NCBI RefSeq assembly: GCF_000003815.2 | Contig: NC_049984.1 | Span: 11,220,718 to 11,284,717 of the forward strand | Direction of reading: 5' to 3' | From: Branchiostoma floridae | Lineage: Eukaryota; Chordata; Leptocardii; Amphioxiformes; Branchiostomatidae | DNA length: 64,000 nucleotides | Shown: piece by piece, positions 1 to 12,803 of the stretch | Layout: the number at the start of each line of letters is the position of its first letter | How positions within the stretch are numbered: position 1 is the stretch's first letter | The notes under the pieces: generated by a model | What the model was told of the DNA's origin: nothing | Databases searched by the model: none | The model's input: only the letters and a program-made list of their open reading frames with translations | Translations under genes and position numbers: made by a program

Positions 1-180
1 ATGGCTCGCTCAAGGTTGAGTTATGGACCTTAACTGGCTATCGAAACCTTATGTAAGAAAGTACAATTTGGGCATTATGTTCGCACTGTGCAGGTTTGAG
101 AGACAAAAGACTGTGTTAACTTTTAAAGAGCAAGGTAAAGGTGTTTTAGAAATAACAATTATGACGAATATGTAAATTTT

Positions 181-273
181 GTACACTCAACCACGGCAGA
201 GAATGATGCGCACTTCATCCTAGATTGCAATATGTATGTTAATGACAGAAACACGCTATCTATCTCTATATAG
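181..273 (+). pseudogene. Degenerate LINE fragment (3' end of reverse-transcriptase ORF)
   Basis: One frame reads a short peptide with the pattern AENDAHFILDC, then NMYVNDRN, ending at TAG. This matches the Cys/His-containing tail that follows the reverse transcriptase in the two better preserved LINE pieces at 6946-7582 and 9340-9600 (vEDE-HFI-C-Y-R pattern). Upstream codons are broken by stops, so this is a relic. The LINE clade cannot be named from this piece. Confidence 0.5.
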
Positions 274-1613
274 AAAGTTAATCCTCTCACTTAAGATATA
301 TGAGTAGCAAGGACAAATTATGTTCCTCATCCGCGTAGATAAACCAACTGTAGCTAACCCTTCACAATCCTATATTTGCACCATCACCAAGAAGTGAAAA
401 GATGCCGGACCTATACCTCAGACTGCTAAACTCGTATCCACATGTTCATGTTTGTAAATGCACTTAGCTTAGTAGGACAAAATGTACTTGTATGTAGATC
501 TCCATTCATCAGTCAGCATCGTCAGCATTTTTCGCACACTTTTCCAGAACCTGTTCCTCCTTCAATTTTTGAAACGCAGCCCTCCACTTTGTTAGCCTGG
601 ACACCATCACATTTCTACCGGGGCTCTTTTACATTCGCTGCCCAGACGATTTTTTTCAGGGCAGCAAGTGTAAGGAGCCCCTGTAGTAATCGAATGGTAC
701 CCTGGCTGCAACTTTATCTCGAAAACCCCAGCATTAGACCCCGCCATCATTGATTCATCCGCTGTCTTACGGTACTCGGATTTATTGCAAAGAGTATATG
801 TTATCAGATCTTTCTGGTCTCTTATATTTCTTTCGCCTGGATAACTTTGGGGCTGCATGTATAATAGTGATCCCACTGCGATCTATTCAGTGCCGTCTGC
901 GTCACAATTGACTGATTGTAAAGCAGTCACCTGTGGCAAAATTACTGTGAAGTCGCTGACTCATTTCTAGTCAAATAGGCAGAAAACATTACAACTTTGC
1001 GAGGGATCAATCTAAACTTGGGGAATGTGACGGGTAAATGAATGGTGTTCCTGGGCAGTAGTTAAGCCTCTCATATGTAACTTGGAAAGAGTCCAGGCTT
1101 GAAAGATTACCCATAGTAGTGGGATGGAAGAAATTTGAGCACATATAAGCGCATCGACTGCCACGAAACCGTCCGCGTCATCAGTTTTCCGGGACTATGA
1201 TGTTTGGGGTGACCTTTCTTGTTCAATAGAACTTTCAGAAGCCAAGCTCACATGACCTGACCACAATGTGGATGGATCCATTTCGTGTGAGCCAGACGAG
1301 AGCAGGCCCCTGTTACAAATAACACAGAGTACCACTGTAAGGCTAAAATTGGACTATTGCTGTCACACCAGGGTTGGAGCTTGATCCCCAAAGCTTCCTT
1401 ACATGTCTCAACAGGGTACACATCCGCATTACCAATTGTTTTTGGACGAGACCTGTTTGCCCTCTCTCAAATGAGTAATGTAGCAAGTTTGGTGTTACTT
1501 TATCGCTATTTCATGTGGCCGCGGTAACGCGCGGTTACTAGTACTCCATTCACCCGGACGGGAGAACTGGCGTATCCCCGTCTTGTATTTAGCTATAGCT
1601 AGAAGAAAGGATA

Positions 1614-1651
1614 TACCACCCCGTAAGGGGCGGTATATTTACGGGGTGGTA
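1614..1651. repeat. Perfect short inverted repeat (hairpin)
   Basis: The 13-base arm taccaccccgtaa (1614-1626) is perfectly inverted at 1639-1651, with a 12-base loop. It is too short to classify; it could be a transposon end or a chance hairpin. Confidence 0.5.
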
Positions 1652-3589
1652 CAACCCCAACCGTGCTGTGATGCACCGTATGACTATAACTATGAATGAC
1701 GGATACTCCGCTGAGGTTCTCACTTGTATCCCAACTCCGAAGTTCTACATTAAGGACATGTTTTTTCCACTGCCACTACCATCTTTTGACCTCCATATTT
1801 CACTTACTAGGAGGTAGTGTAACTCAAACATTTGAGAGACCCACAATGAGTATTGTTTTGTATAGTAAACAAGATAAAAGATTGTAATCCTCTCTAGCTA
1901 TTGCCTTCCTTTGATAGAACTTTCAAAAAGTAAACAAACAAACAAATAAATGATGAACGGATAGACAATATACAAAGTACCAGTATGAATTGACAGAAGT
2001 ACATATACTACATGATCCATTCTGTACATGAGACGCCTGGAGCCATATAACAAGTGGAGTCACCAATCACAACTCAATTGAAGCCTTTAGTATGTGTGTT
2101 CACGGCGTGAGCTCGCATCAAGACTGGTAATAGTCTCGTAATACCCTTCTGGAGCCCAGTAAAAACACCGTCCGTATTATTTCCTGCCGACCAGTGGGGA
2201 AAGTAATCGATTGAGGGATCTCTGCCATGATAGCTTCCGCACAGTCTTTTCTCCCGAGTGAAAGTTTATCGGGCTTCTCTGTCATAAAAACCTTTCAACC
2301 TAAAGATGCAATCTAAACACATTTTAACGTTTCTGTAGGAGGTCGACTGGAAGGGTTTTATAGGGGACCGTCAACGTCACTGGCTCAATCTTATAACCGC
2401 TTTATTTTCCCCACCCCATTATAAAGACCGGAATCAATCAACTACTTCTGTTGTCCAAGCAAAGACATTTATTTTTTACGGAAATGCATATAAACTCGTC
2501 TTGACAATGATGAAAGCTTTTCAGGTAATGAATGATTTTAGATACGTTGTACCGAAATAAAGAAAGGTCACAAATACATTATACTGTGTGTGTGATTTAT
2601 GATTTTACATATACCTGAAGTTGAATTGAAGGGAATACAACAAAAGATTGCCGTGGTCACATTTCCTAGACGATTTGGCGCTGACAGAAAAGGTGTAAAC
2701 ATTGAGGCATTTTGTCTATCTAGCGGGTAAAATCCTGTGGGGTGCAGTCATTTTGCCGTCAGGGCTTATATACGTGTTCAAATAGTGAAGTAAGGCAGAA
2801 TATATGTCATAACATCATTTTACTGCAGTTCAAATGTGCTTTGACTCCTGTTGATGTAGATAACGAAGAAAACCACGCATCACCCAAGCAAGTTTTCAGC
2901 CTAAATCTCTAGTAAGTGCCCGATAGATTGGACAATAAATTACGAAATGCCACATGGGTGGAAACTGCAAAAGGGTAATGGTGATCTCTAGACGGTAGTT
3001 TTATAGTGAACTGACGCCAGGAATGGCGTTTTCATGCAGGGAACACATTAATCGAACGTTTGAATATGCCTGCCTGTATAGACGAGTCAATTACTGCTCC
3101 AGCTTTTCTGAGGATTACGCAAGCGCCGAGAAAATATAACGATTCAGTACTGCAATAATCGATAAGATCGGAATATAAAACAGGATATGAGACGCTTTCC
3201 GTAGTTATAAAAAAACGTAACGTTGATATGATATATTCAGCAATATCATCATCGAGCCTGCCAACATGTTTTGTCGTCATGTTCCATTTGATATTCACTT
3301 ACCCAAGCTGAGATACATGTATCTGTTTTTCAGAGGGAATCACTCTACCAGTGCCATCACATCATCTCAGCTTCAACGCACGTTAAAGCTGGGGGTGGGG
3401 CAGCTAGTTAGAATAGCCAGGAGGTCCTTCAGACGACCTGATTGAACTCAGGCATAGCTGTGTCAAAATTCTAATCTATGTAATGGATGGAAAACAATGA
3501 GGAAGAGAATGATGCTTTGGCCTTTACACATCGATATGCACTTATCATTCCAATATGCAATAGAGACGCCGCATCGCATAATAACCTCC

Positions 3590-3836
3590 ATTCCCACCAG
3601 GGCTGCGACCTCGCTGAGATTGTCGTGCGAACGAGTGATTGACAGAGCGCACAGCTAATTTCAGACATAAAAGCGAATCGTTTTACGCTTTGTGTGTTTT
3701 TGTCTGTTCCGTCATACTTTAACATTTTACATAATACATGTATTTCATTGTGAAGAGAACTGTTACACAAATGTAGGTTTAGGTCTCAACGAGCCTGCAA
3801 TGAGGTCACAGCACGATCGCCGTCTAGTGGAATGGG
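3590..3836. repeat. Probable MITE, same family as 39157-39382
   Basis: The right end carries gatcgccgtctagtggaa followed by tgggg, almost identical to the right end of the element at 39157-39382. The left part (ccattcccaccag, then gacag and a stretch resembling ttttacgctttgtgtg) also resembles that copy. The ends are imperfectly inverted and no clean target duplication was seen. Confidence 0.35.
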
Positions 3837-4885
3837 GCTGTACGGGAAATGTCTCTTGAATGTATGCAAGTCATGTACGTGTTCTGTACTTCTCTCACGG
3901 CAAAGAAAAGGAGAATATGCATTGGAAAGAATTTAACTAAGGGGTTAGACATTCGTGGTTCAAACCTTTGTACATCTGTAGCAGCCAGAGTGCAGTAGAA
4001 CCATCACCATTCTTGTCTGTAACTGGAATATTGCACATTTATATATCGTTCCTCCCCTCTGCCTTATGTCGCCCAGCACTGCTGTTAAACACTCGCACAC
4101 CAATTTTGCTATTCTCCCCCTCAGTGCGTGTGTCACTGATACATTACTGTATCATGTGTTGTCCCATCTGTTCGGCTCAGTTATTGATTGTAGACCTACA
4201 GAAGTCATAACCGGTAGGAATGAAGTGTATAAATATTTAAAAAGGTACTCTTGATACATGAGGGAATGTTTCGGGTTTTAGATAGACGCTGTAAGCCATT
4301 CGATATCTGCCCCTTTTTGGCACACAGCCTTCTGTCGGAGTCTCTGGCAATACTCTGGGGCACTTTCTTTCACAAAGTTCGCCTCTCACTGTCGGCGTGT
4401 TTCATCTTGTCGTTGAACACGAAGTACGGTCGTTGGTCGTCCATATGCGGGTATTTGAAAGTGCGTGCGGGTTTTTTTATCATGCTTTTACGTCGCAAGA
4501 AGGTTATGTTTGAGTGGTGTGCGTATGTTTGTATGTTATGTGGTTGAATAACTCATTAAGCTATGAATGTATGTCACGAAATTTGGTGTATGGTCAGATC
4601 TTCTACCAAAGACTAGATTTTGCCCGACACACCCACCCACACCCCCTGCCCACCGGCGGTTTTCCTTGGTGCTGTAGGAGAGCGTCCGTTTTTTCTCTCG
4701 TGTTCTACACAAGCTATGGTCATCAATTTCTGGAGGTAGATAGTTCTTGCACGGTAGTATGTAGGTAGCTTTCTTGGTCACTTTGCACGAAGTTATATAT
4801 AATTTTTATTCTATCAGCAGAATCAATAAAGAATTTTTAGCTTTTGCTATACCACTAGCTTCGAATATGCGATTGATATTCTCAC

Positions 4886-5123
4886 CAAAACTTGATGCAC
4901 TTCGTGTCGTTCTTCCTGGCGGTCCACCGGAAGTCCACCCGAACCATTTCCTGTCTGTCCGTGTGGGTGACGGCGTTCATGGAGCCGCAGCCGGCCATCT
5001 CCTGGGTCCCCCCGGGCAGGGGACCGCGGAAGGTCCCCCTGAAGATGCCGGGATCGTCCTTGGCTGTGGCCTTGAGGGCGAAGCCTCGAAACGGCGGCCA
5101 GTTCTCTGTAGTGACGATGGACA
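4886..5123 (-). CDS. Reeler-domain protein, second coding exon (partial gene)
   Basis: On the minus strand the acceptor CCCCAG precedes 5123 and the donor GTGAG follows 4886. The exon enters in phase 1 and leaves in phase 2. It encodes VSIVTTENWPPFRGFALKA, then a Cys in the motif GCGSMNAVTHT, then VDFRWTARKNDTKC. This is the core of a Reeler domain: the F-R-G-F strand, a C followed by AVTH, and W-A near the end. It joins in frame to the exon at 12563-12803, which has the domain's N-terminal part and ends in phase 1. Reeler domains occur in reelin, ferric-chelate reductase-like proteins and small secreted defence proteins of invertebrates. Which type this is cannot be decided without the later exons, which would lie below 4886. 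The plus-strand and other-frame ORFs over this GC-rich exon are shadows. Confidence 0.72.
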
Positions 5124-6190
5124 CTGGGGAAGACAATAGTAGCCATGAGGAATCATTACAGAAGTTGGAATCTCTCTCCCCACCTCTCTCTCTAAGTATA
5201 AATATATACATAAAAGTTATATGTATGATATATTAATATCTATATTTGTATTTGGCTTCAAATCGTCACAACCGCCAGACCGATGTTTCAAACACATTTC
5301 AGTAGTGTTTAATAACAGATAAAATGCAACTCATGTATAATCTAAAGTTTTCAATTTCAACAAAAAGGTATATGCTAATATACAAGACGACTCTACCGAA
5401 AATATGCTATAACAAATTTGTGAAGCAAATGACCCATTCCATGTCCATGTCATTAGTGATATCGAAACATTTGTAGTTCACACAGTCAGACAGATGGCAA
5501 TTCTACCCTACCCAAGAACAGGTGGAAATAGACCAATTCAGAGGTTATGTTTATTTCATTTTTACTGCCATCTTCTACAACACGCCAAAGCGAAAAATCA
5601 CCATTTTCTTGAATATGGGGCATATATTTGCACGGTCACTGAAGACCGATTGGACCGGATGGCTTCCCGCTCAGTTCTATACATCCGGTGACGACGATGG
5701 CCACGGGGAATGGTCTAAACTCCAGGAACTGCCGCGTTCAATCGCCGTAAAACGGGCCATATGGCGCCTTCAAAGCCTGCATGTCAGAAGATGGGCATCA
5801 TTTATGTCAGCTTTGATAGTGAAAGATGGACCATTTGAACCGTAATTGTTGTCTAAGCGAGGCTTTTAAAATTTGTATTGGACAAAAGTGCTTTTTCGGC
5901 GTGAGTTACAGGAGAGAGGGGTGGGGAAAGGTAACGTTTTCTGACAGGAGATAAGCACAAGTAGTGATGGAGGAGAAAAGTTACAAAGGTACCCGCATGC
6001 AGCCATTTGTCCGGACATGGCACCAGGCCAGCGGTAAAAAAAAGTTGCCAATATGCAACACGAAGAAATTTGTCGTTTGTCAGTTTTAAGATAAGCTTTT
6101 GCATTTCTCAAGGCGTTTCACCTTAAGGGTCGTAACCTGAGGAGCAATCACAGTGTGGACTGATCTGGGGTATGACGTCAGTTCAGTGGC
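5124..6190 (-). other. Reeler gene intron, left part; no other feature seen
   Basis: This is intron sequence between the two Reeler exons. ORFs at 5494-5845 and 5853-6111 have no recognisable domain. The stretch ends at an assembly gap. Confidence 0.4.
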
Positions 6191-6945
6191 NNNNNNNNNN
6201 NNNNNNNNNNNNNNNNNNNNNNNNNNNNNNNNNNNNNNNNNNNNNNNNNNNNNNNNNNNNNNNNNNNNNNNNNNNNNNNNNNNNNNNNNNNNNNNNNNNN
6301 NNNNNNNNNNNNNNNNNNNNNNNNNNNNNNNNNNNNNNNNNNNNNNNNNNNNNNNNNNNNNNNNNNNNNNNNNNNNNNNNNNNNNNNNNNNNNNNNNNNN
6401 NNNNNNNNNNNNNNNNNNNNNNNNNNNNNNNNNNNNNNNNNNNNNNNNNNNNNNNNNNNNNNNNNNNNNNNNNNNNNNNNNNNNNNNNNNNNNNNNNNNN
6501 NNNNNNNNNNNNNNNNNNNNNNNNNNNNNNNNNNNNNNNNNNNNNNNNNNNNNNNNNNNNNNNNNNNNNNNNNNNNNNNNNNNNNNNNNNNNNNNNNNNN
6601 NNNNNNNNNNNNNNNNNNNNNNNNNNNNNNNNNNNNNNNNNNNNNNNNNNNNNNNNNNNNNNNNNNNNNNNNNNNNNNNNNNNNNNNNNNNNNNNNNNNN
6701 NNNNNNNNNNNNNNNNNNNNNNNNNNNNNNNNNNNNNNNNNNNNNNNNNNNNNNNNNNNNNNNNNNNNNNNNNNNNNNNNNNNNNNNNNNNNNNNNNNNN
6801 NNNNNNNNNNNNNNNNNNNNNNNNNNNNNNNNNNNNNNNNNNNNNNNNNNNNNNNNNNNNNNNNNNNNNNNNNNNNNNNNNNNNNNNNNNNNNNNNNNNN
6901 NNNNNNNNNNNNNNNNNNNNNNNNNNNNNNNNNNNNNNNNNNNNN
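6191..6945. other. Assembly gap (755 N)
   Basis: A run of N. It ends inside a LINE coding region, so the gap probably contains the missing upstream part of that element. Confidence 0.95.
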
Positions 6946-7720
6946 CCTTTACAAATAGACGCACTACTCTGTCAACAAAATGCTACCTTTAAACAATCAT
7001 AAGAAAACTTGGCTCCAACATGTAAAACAAATACTTGATGATAATGGTTATTCCTATCTATGGAACTATGCTCACTCTAGAATAGACAACAAACATATTT
7101 GTACATTGTTAAGGAAAAGACTGTCAGACGTGTATGTCCAAACCTTTTTCCAGCAATTGTCTAAAGATAACGGCAAACTAAGATTTTACAAACATATCAA
7201 AACCGAATATGCCATGGAAACCTATCTATACCAGAACGACGCTGACAAGAGATCCAATGTATGTAAGATAAGAATCAGTGCTCACTCACTAGAGATAGAA
7301 AAGGGTCGTTATAAAAAAGTGCCAGTTCAAGATAGATTGTGTAAATACTGTGCGACGGATGCAGTGGAAGATGAAATACATTTTATATGTAACTGCCCCC
7401 ATTATGAGGACGAAAGAAACAACCTTTTTGACACAATCAAAACATTATTTCCAACTTTTCACCAGTTAGTAGACCTAAAAAAAACTATATTTCTGTTAAA
7501 ATCACAGAACCCACTAATCATTAAAGAAGTGGGACTTTTCATCAGCCACTGCCTCCAAAGAAGAAGTCAAACCACCCAGTAAAGAAGTAGAAGCATGTAC
7601 TTAGATAGCTGACGTGTGTGTATTTAGAATAGACACTTGTTACTTTTCACTGTCTGTATCATTGCAATTAGCCTACGGGCATGGATTTGCAAATAAATAA
7701 ATAAATATAAATATAAAATA
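6946..7720 (+). mobile_element. LINE retrotransposon, 3' end (RT C-terminal region, 3' UTR, A-rich tail)
   Basis: An open frame at 6980-7582 encodes 200 residues that start abruptly after the gap. They end with a zinc-binding type tail: RLCKYC, then AVEDEIHFICNCPHYEDER. This Cys-rich segment is typical of the region after the reverse transcriptase in non-LTR elements. After the TAA come about 100 bp of UTR with gcaattagcctacgggcatg, then an aaataaataaataaat tail at about 7690-7720. The same UTR motif recurs at about 19707-19750. The element is cut at its 5' side by the assembly gap, so intactness cannot be judged. It lies on the opposite strand to the host Reeler gene. Confidence 0.75.
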
Positions 7721-9339
7721 TAAGACGAAGGTGACTGACTTAACTTGGTAGTCTGGCAAAGCTGAAATGTAGACAGTTTAATCAGTTTGAAATTTACCCT
7801 GAGCTGGGAAAACCAGATCCAAAGCGCTTTCGATTCCTCTGCCGCCAGACATGCGGCTAAACCACTTATTCAACAGAAGGACTCGGGGATTTTGCTTAAA
7901 ACACAGGTGATCGGCGCGCGGATTGGTGAGCAAGTTTATGTGTTCAGCATAGTACTCGTACGTACACTTCCCTTTGTAGTTATGGTTACGTAGTGGAATA
8001 GTAAGCGGGACAATGCTCAAGTTAACTTGAACATTTTGGAAAAGATGATTTTTAAGTGAGCAAAATATAGTTTGATAACAAATCAAATGGACAAGAGGCA
8101 TAATGATTGTTCTGAGCGCAATTTGTGCTTATCACAACAGAAATATGTCGTAGAAACCAGTGTTTTACAAAAATCTTACAACAGCTAGAGCGCTCTCACA
8201 CATACAAAGTGAGGGAATTCGAAACAGTTCACAACAGTTAATCAGTACAGCAGACATACAGTCTACTAAATCTACTTTGTGTTAATCTAGATAATGCAAA
8301 TCAATAAAGCAACATTGTGACTTCACGGATTATGTTCAATCAAAATATCAATCTTTTGTAGCTGTGAGAGACTCCTATTATTCCTACCGTTATACATCAG
8401 TCAACAGTCTAGTATCATGACAAGATAGACTTTTATCCCTCCATCTTGTATCAATTCCGTTCACGCCCAGCGGATGAGACAGTTTGGAACGATTTTGAAG
8501 ATGGGAATAGATCGCTGAGTGATAAGATCTACCCTGCGATCAGGTTATGTCACCCGCTAATTAAATAGATACATGTGATGTCGATCCGAGTATTGACATT
8601 TGCAGGAGGTTGAAAGGACGCCGGTATCTCTGTTGGGTCCATCCTGCACCAGTGGAGAGGGAGGCAGAGGAGGCAGGAATTCCCGGAGCCAATTTTTCTT
8701 TTGCAATTGCAGCCGCACGGGAAGCTGGGCTGGGAGGCTTGATCATGGTCGCTTCATCAATACACAACAAGACATCGAAGACTACATACCTCCATGAAAT
8801 ATTTACTGTTTTTGTGAATGTCTTAAAACCATAGCCTAATCATGGGCTATAACAGTTGATGTTCAACAAGTTCCAGATCACCTAGGTATCCCAAATTGAG
8901 GTTAATGACTTCACCTGGCAGGCTAGCTGTCTATGGGCTATTCCATTAAACTTTCAGGAAGAGGGTGTCAACCTGTAATGCTACAGTACCTGAATACCTT
9001 CGTGACAATAGCTACCAAAAGTCATATAATGTCACCATATGGCTAACACATACACAACCAAAAACAATATCCCCGTCGGAGGCGAACCTCCTTCTCGAAA
9101 GATGCTCTTGCTATTAAATCTAGATAGGTTTAAAGATATGACTCCACAAATACACAACGGTCATTCACACAATCACAGACATTGTCAACTCTTGAACCGG
9201 GTGATCTAACGATAGATCGTCTACTTTTCGAACAGGAAATTGAAGATCTCATACCTTCGTAAAAGTTACTGTGAATTTCTTGTTGATTGTGTCCATGAAT
9301 TTTTCTGCCAGCCTGTGGGAACCTACTCTGGACTCTATT
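7721..9339 (-). other. Reeler gene intron, central part; nothing recognised
   Basis: No domain-bearing ORF was found. ORFs near 7787-8101 and 8561-8834 look like chance frames. Confidence 0.4.
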
Positions 9340-9600
9340 TATAAAGAAGAAGAATATCTGATGGTGAAAAACATACAACACAGAGTGGCTGTCACTAAAC
9401 TCCGGATTAGTTGCCACAAGTTACATATCGAAACTGGAAGGCACAACCGCACCCCTCTGCAGCATAGAGTCTGCCAATTTTGTGATTTGCAACAAGTAGA
9501 AGATGAACAGCATTTTATTTTACACTGTAAACTGTACCATAATGAACGGATTGTGCTTTATGAATATATAAGAAAAGAGTTCCCATATTTTGAGAAGTAA
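9340..9600 (+). mobile_element. LINE fragment (Cys-rich tail of RT ORF)
   Basis: The reading frame contains the pattern RVCQFC, then QQVEDEQHFILHCKLYHNER. This is the same C-x2-C ... EDE-HFI-x2-C-x2-Y-x3-R arrangement as in the LINE at 6946-7582. It is a different copy: sequence identity to the first is only moderate. The frame ends with TAA at 9598-9600, two bases before an assembly gap. The upstream part of the listed ORF (9271-9339) does not clearly belong to the element. Confidence 0.65.
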
Positions 9601-9602
9601 TT

Positions 9603-10148
9603 NNNNNNNNNNNNNNNNNNNNNNNNNNNNNNNNNNNNNNNNNNNNNNNNNNNNNNNNNNNNNNNNNNNNNNNNNNNNNNNNNNNNNNNNNNNNNNNNNN
9701 NNNNNNNNNNNNNNNNNNNNNNNNNNNNNNNNNNNNNNNNNNNNNNNNNNNNNNNNNNNNNNNNNNNNNNNNNNNNNNNNNNNNNNNNNNNNNNNNNNNN
9801 NNNNNNNNNNNNNNNNNNNNNNNNNNNNNNNNNNNNNNNNNNNNNNNNNNNNNNNNNNNNNNNNNNNNNNNNNNNNNNNNNNNNNNNNNNNNNNNNNNNN
9901 NNNNNNNNNNNNNNNNNNNNNNNNNNNNNNNNNNNNNNNNNNNNNNNNNNNNNNNNNNNNNNNNNNNNNNNNNNNNNNNNNNNNNNNNNNNNNNNNNNNN
10001 NNNNNNNNNNNNNNNNNNNNNNNNNNNNNNNNNNNNNNNNNNNNNNNNNNNNNNNNNNNNNNNNNNNNNNNNNNNNNNNNNNNNNNNNNNNNNNNNNNNN
10101 NNNNNNNNNNNNNNNNNNNNNNNNNNNNNNNNNNNNNNNNNNNNNNNN
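9603..10148. other. Assembly gap (546 N)
   Basis: A run of N directly 3' of a LINE fragment; probably unresolved repeat. Confidence 0.95.
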
Positions 10149-12562
10149 TTTACGAGTATCTAAAAATCCGCTTGAGACTTTATCTAAAGATCCATTTGTG
10201 ACGTGCCCTAGGGCACACCACTTATCTTCCTGGACTTCATGACAAAATAAAGACGTACATACAAAATATTTACATACATGTCATGTTGCAGTTGACAGTA
10301 CAGCAATTGGTAAAATTATCAATTTCCTTGAATGAACTTGAAGATTGGGGTGATCTATGAGACTGTCTGACTTCTATAACTAAAATACAGCTTTTAAGAG
10401 CAAATATTCGCTCATATTGGCCTGTTGTTAGAGTATATTTGCATGGTTAGGCCCCATTCGCATATAAGTGAAATCTGAAGAGCAACATTGCTCTCAATTC
10501 GCACGCCAAAGCAACCATGATAGTACTCGTAGAAGTGGCTTAATGCATTATCTGACAAAAGAACTTCTACATCGACGCACTCAGAAAGGAAATCTAAGAG
10601 AGAACTGCTCCATTCATGCTCACCAGTTGCCCCATAGTGAAAAAATGAGACAGAAGAGAGAAGAACATTCTTGCCAGCTGCGCTGAAGAAGCACACAATA
10701 ATCCATACATTGTCTGATAAAGTCTACCGAAGATGCCCAGAGGAAATAGTTCGCAACCTCCGACGCTCGTAGTCAACTTTCCTTCCCTCCTCAGAGACTA
10801 TACGAGTAAACTAGTGTATCCCATTGTTATACAACCGACCTAGAGAAGTTTGATGATAATTCTGAAACTTAAAAGATGTACAGAATGTACGACCGGCATA
10901 CAATGACTTTTTGTTTGTTCGAACCTTAATTTATTGTTATTCACGAGAAGTTCACTACATGTAGGCCTGCAGGTCGCTTCACATCGATCCTAACCCAGCC
11001 CAACTGGCTATGATATCACCATTGCTACATTACAGCTAAGTCTGATGTGCTGAGCTAGAGATCCTTTCTTACATGCCACGCTACACACAGCACAGTGTAC
11101 CCTGGCCGGGGCCGTATATTTGCACTTCTTTTATTACTGTTATTATTTACGGAACATACATCATGGATTTTTCAATTACTTCTAGCTTTAAATGCTTATG
11201 GATCTATTCCACACAATCCACGAGTCGGGTATTTCAACACAGTAGTATTGTCAATCAAGTCTATATTCAATGTCGTATCAACGATGAAACGTTCGTACAA
11301 TGTCACTCAATGTGAAAAAAAAAACGAACCAGACAGGGTCCGCTTGGCAATGTGCTATTATCTCAGCGTCGGGTACTTTCAGAATCAATGACGGTACCGG
11401 TTAGATGAGATTCTAATAGCTTGAGATGTATGAGTGCACGGGAAAATAGACATAGCATGGAATTGAGTTCACATCAGAGGAACACGTCAATGAAATTTTA
11501 CCGCTTTTCAATCGGCAAAGATAAACGTTTTCACCGCACTTATTGGTCAAGCAAATATTATGGCTGCGAATTTTACCTCATTACAACAGAAGAGACGCGC
11601 AATCGGGACATCTCGCTCAATTCATGACCCAGAAATAATCCGATAAATGACATTTCATTGAACGTAACTTCATCAGGAGAAGAAACCCGTGGGTCGACAA
11701 CCTACTCCACCCTCCTCGCCCGCTTTGCGAGCGCCACAAATTAATCTGTCCGTCCTAAATGGACGCTTTGCTTAATGACACACGGCGCGTATACACTACA
11801 CGGGTAGTAAGTCATAATACTGACCGCCTAAAAACCAATTTATCGTGGTGCCATATCTGAGGATACCGTATTTAGCAGCGGGAATAGCTAGGTCTTTCAC
11901 TTACACAATGTGTGACAATGTAAATTGGACTATCTTTGGGGGCCATAGACTATACAAGTCCCTGCTATATCATATCCAGAATAGTACACTTTACGCCAAA
12001 TACTTTGCAAGTAGTATTGTAGCTACTGTATGTGTCCGTGAAGAATTACATTACATTACATACATTGTACGACCTGCTAGATCTACTATAGTCAGCCATC
12101 ACTAGCAACCTACTACGCATTGCAATAACGTATACAATTGTAGTATTGAAGAGGTGTTAGAGACTGTAATATGATGTTTGCATCAACTACTTATCTAATC
12201 ATCGATGCTTTCGGCTCTGAACGAGAGTTGATGAAAATGTTTTCATTGTAGATTTCGCCGACAGCTAGTAAGGTTGGCATTTGGCTGAGATGAAATGCTT
12301 TGTGAATCAATATCCTTTGATCGTTCATCCCACAACAAGGGGCTTCTTTCAAACCCATGTGCCTCTACGGCTGCCAGTAACCGTATATAAGACACCTGGT
12401 TGAGACGTTTATGGCATTAAATCAATGGCAATCATGATTATGAGTAGATAACGGGAAGGAGCATACAGCTCTGTTGTTGGCTGAATGTCAGCTACTATTG
12501 ACGTTCACTCCACTGTGAATTAGAAATAGCATTGTGAGTAAAAGAAATTGCGTTCAATTTAC
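10149..12562 (-). other. Reeler gene intron, right part; nothing recognised
   Basis: The first about 110 bp contain acaaaataaagacgtacata, which may be the tail of the LINE interrupted by the gap. The rest carries only short ORFs without recognisable domains. Confidence 0.4.
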
Positions 12563-12803
12563 CATGATAGGTCTTCCCTGTAAGGTATCCATCGACGCCG
12601 TTCCCCCAGTTGTCGGTAAGCTCGAGGCGGTATGCCCGGCTGGACGCCCCTGCTTTACCGTGGCCCGGAGTCAGGTCTTGGCAGGCGACCGACGGTGCTC
12701 CGAACGGGTACGCCCGCGAGTACCCGACGATGCCAACGAGGACAGCCCCGATGAAATGTAGATAGCTCCCTCCCGGGTTCTCTAGCGGTCTCAGCATCCT
12801 CAT
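12563..12803 (-). CDS. Reeler-domain protein, first coding exon with signal peptide
   Basis: Read from the minus strand, the exon has a hydrophobic segment LHFIGAVLVGIVGYSRA, a plausible signal peptide. It is followed by YPFGAPSVACQDLTPGHG and then YRLELTDN and YLTGKTYH. The P-x-GAP-x-x-AC-x-x-(M/L)-x-P-GH pattern is the classic start of a Reeler domain. The donor is CATG|GTAAAT (exon end 12563, phase 1), which joins in frame to the exon at 4886-5123. I took the start at the ATG at 12803 (MRMLRP); a second in-frame ATG six bases on, at 12797, is equally possible, and an upstream exon cannot be excluded. The protein should be secreted. A single Reeler domain behind a signal peptide is typical of insect defence proteins of the noduler type and of the N-termini of FRRS1-like proteins. 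Confidence 0.72.

Larger units (their letters stand above)
274..4885. other. No gene recognised; non-coding, intergenic or intronic
   Basis: I see no convincing coding region here. ORFs are short, without recognisable domains or consistent splice sites. The Reeler gene on the minus strand may continue into this stretch, since its exon at 4886-5123 ends in phase 2, but I could not identify the next exon. A perfect 13-bp palindrome (1614-1651) and a probable MITE (about 3590-3836) are listed separately. Confidence 0.5.

Noticed and set aside
4774-5236. Overlapping plus-strand ORFs over the Reeler exon
   Set aside because: GC-rich shadows of the minus-strand exon; no domain in these frames.
6086-7002. 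Long open frames on both strands across 6191-6945
   Set aside because: They consist almost wholly of N; the openness is an artefact of the gap.
9590-10201. 203-codon open frame
   Set aside because: Nearly all N.
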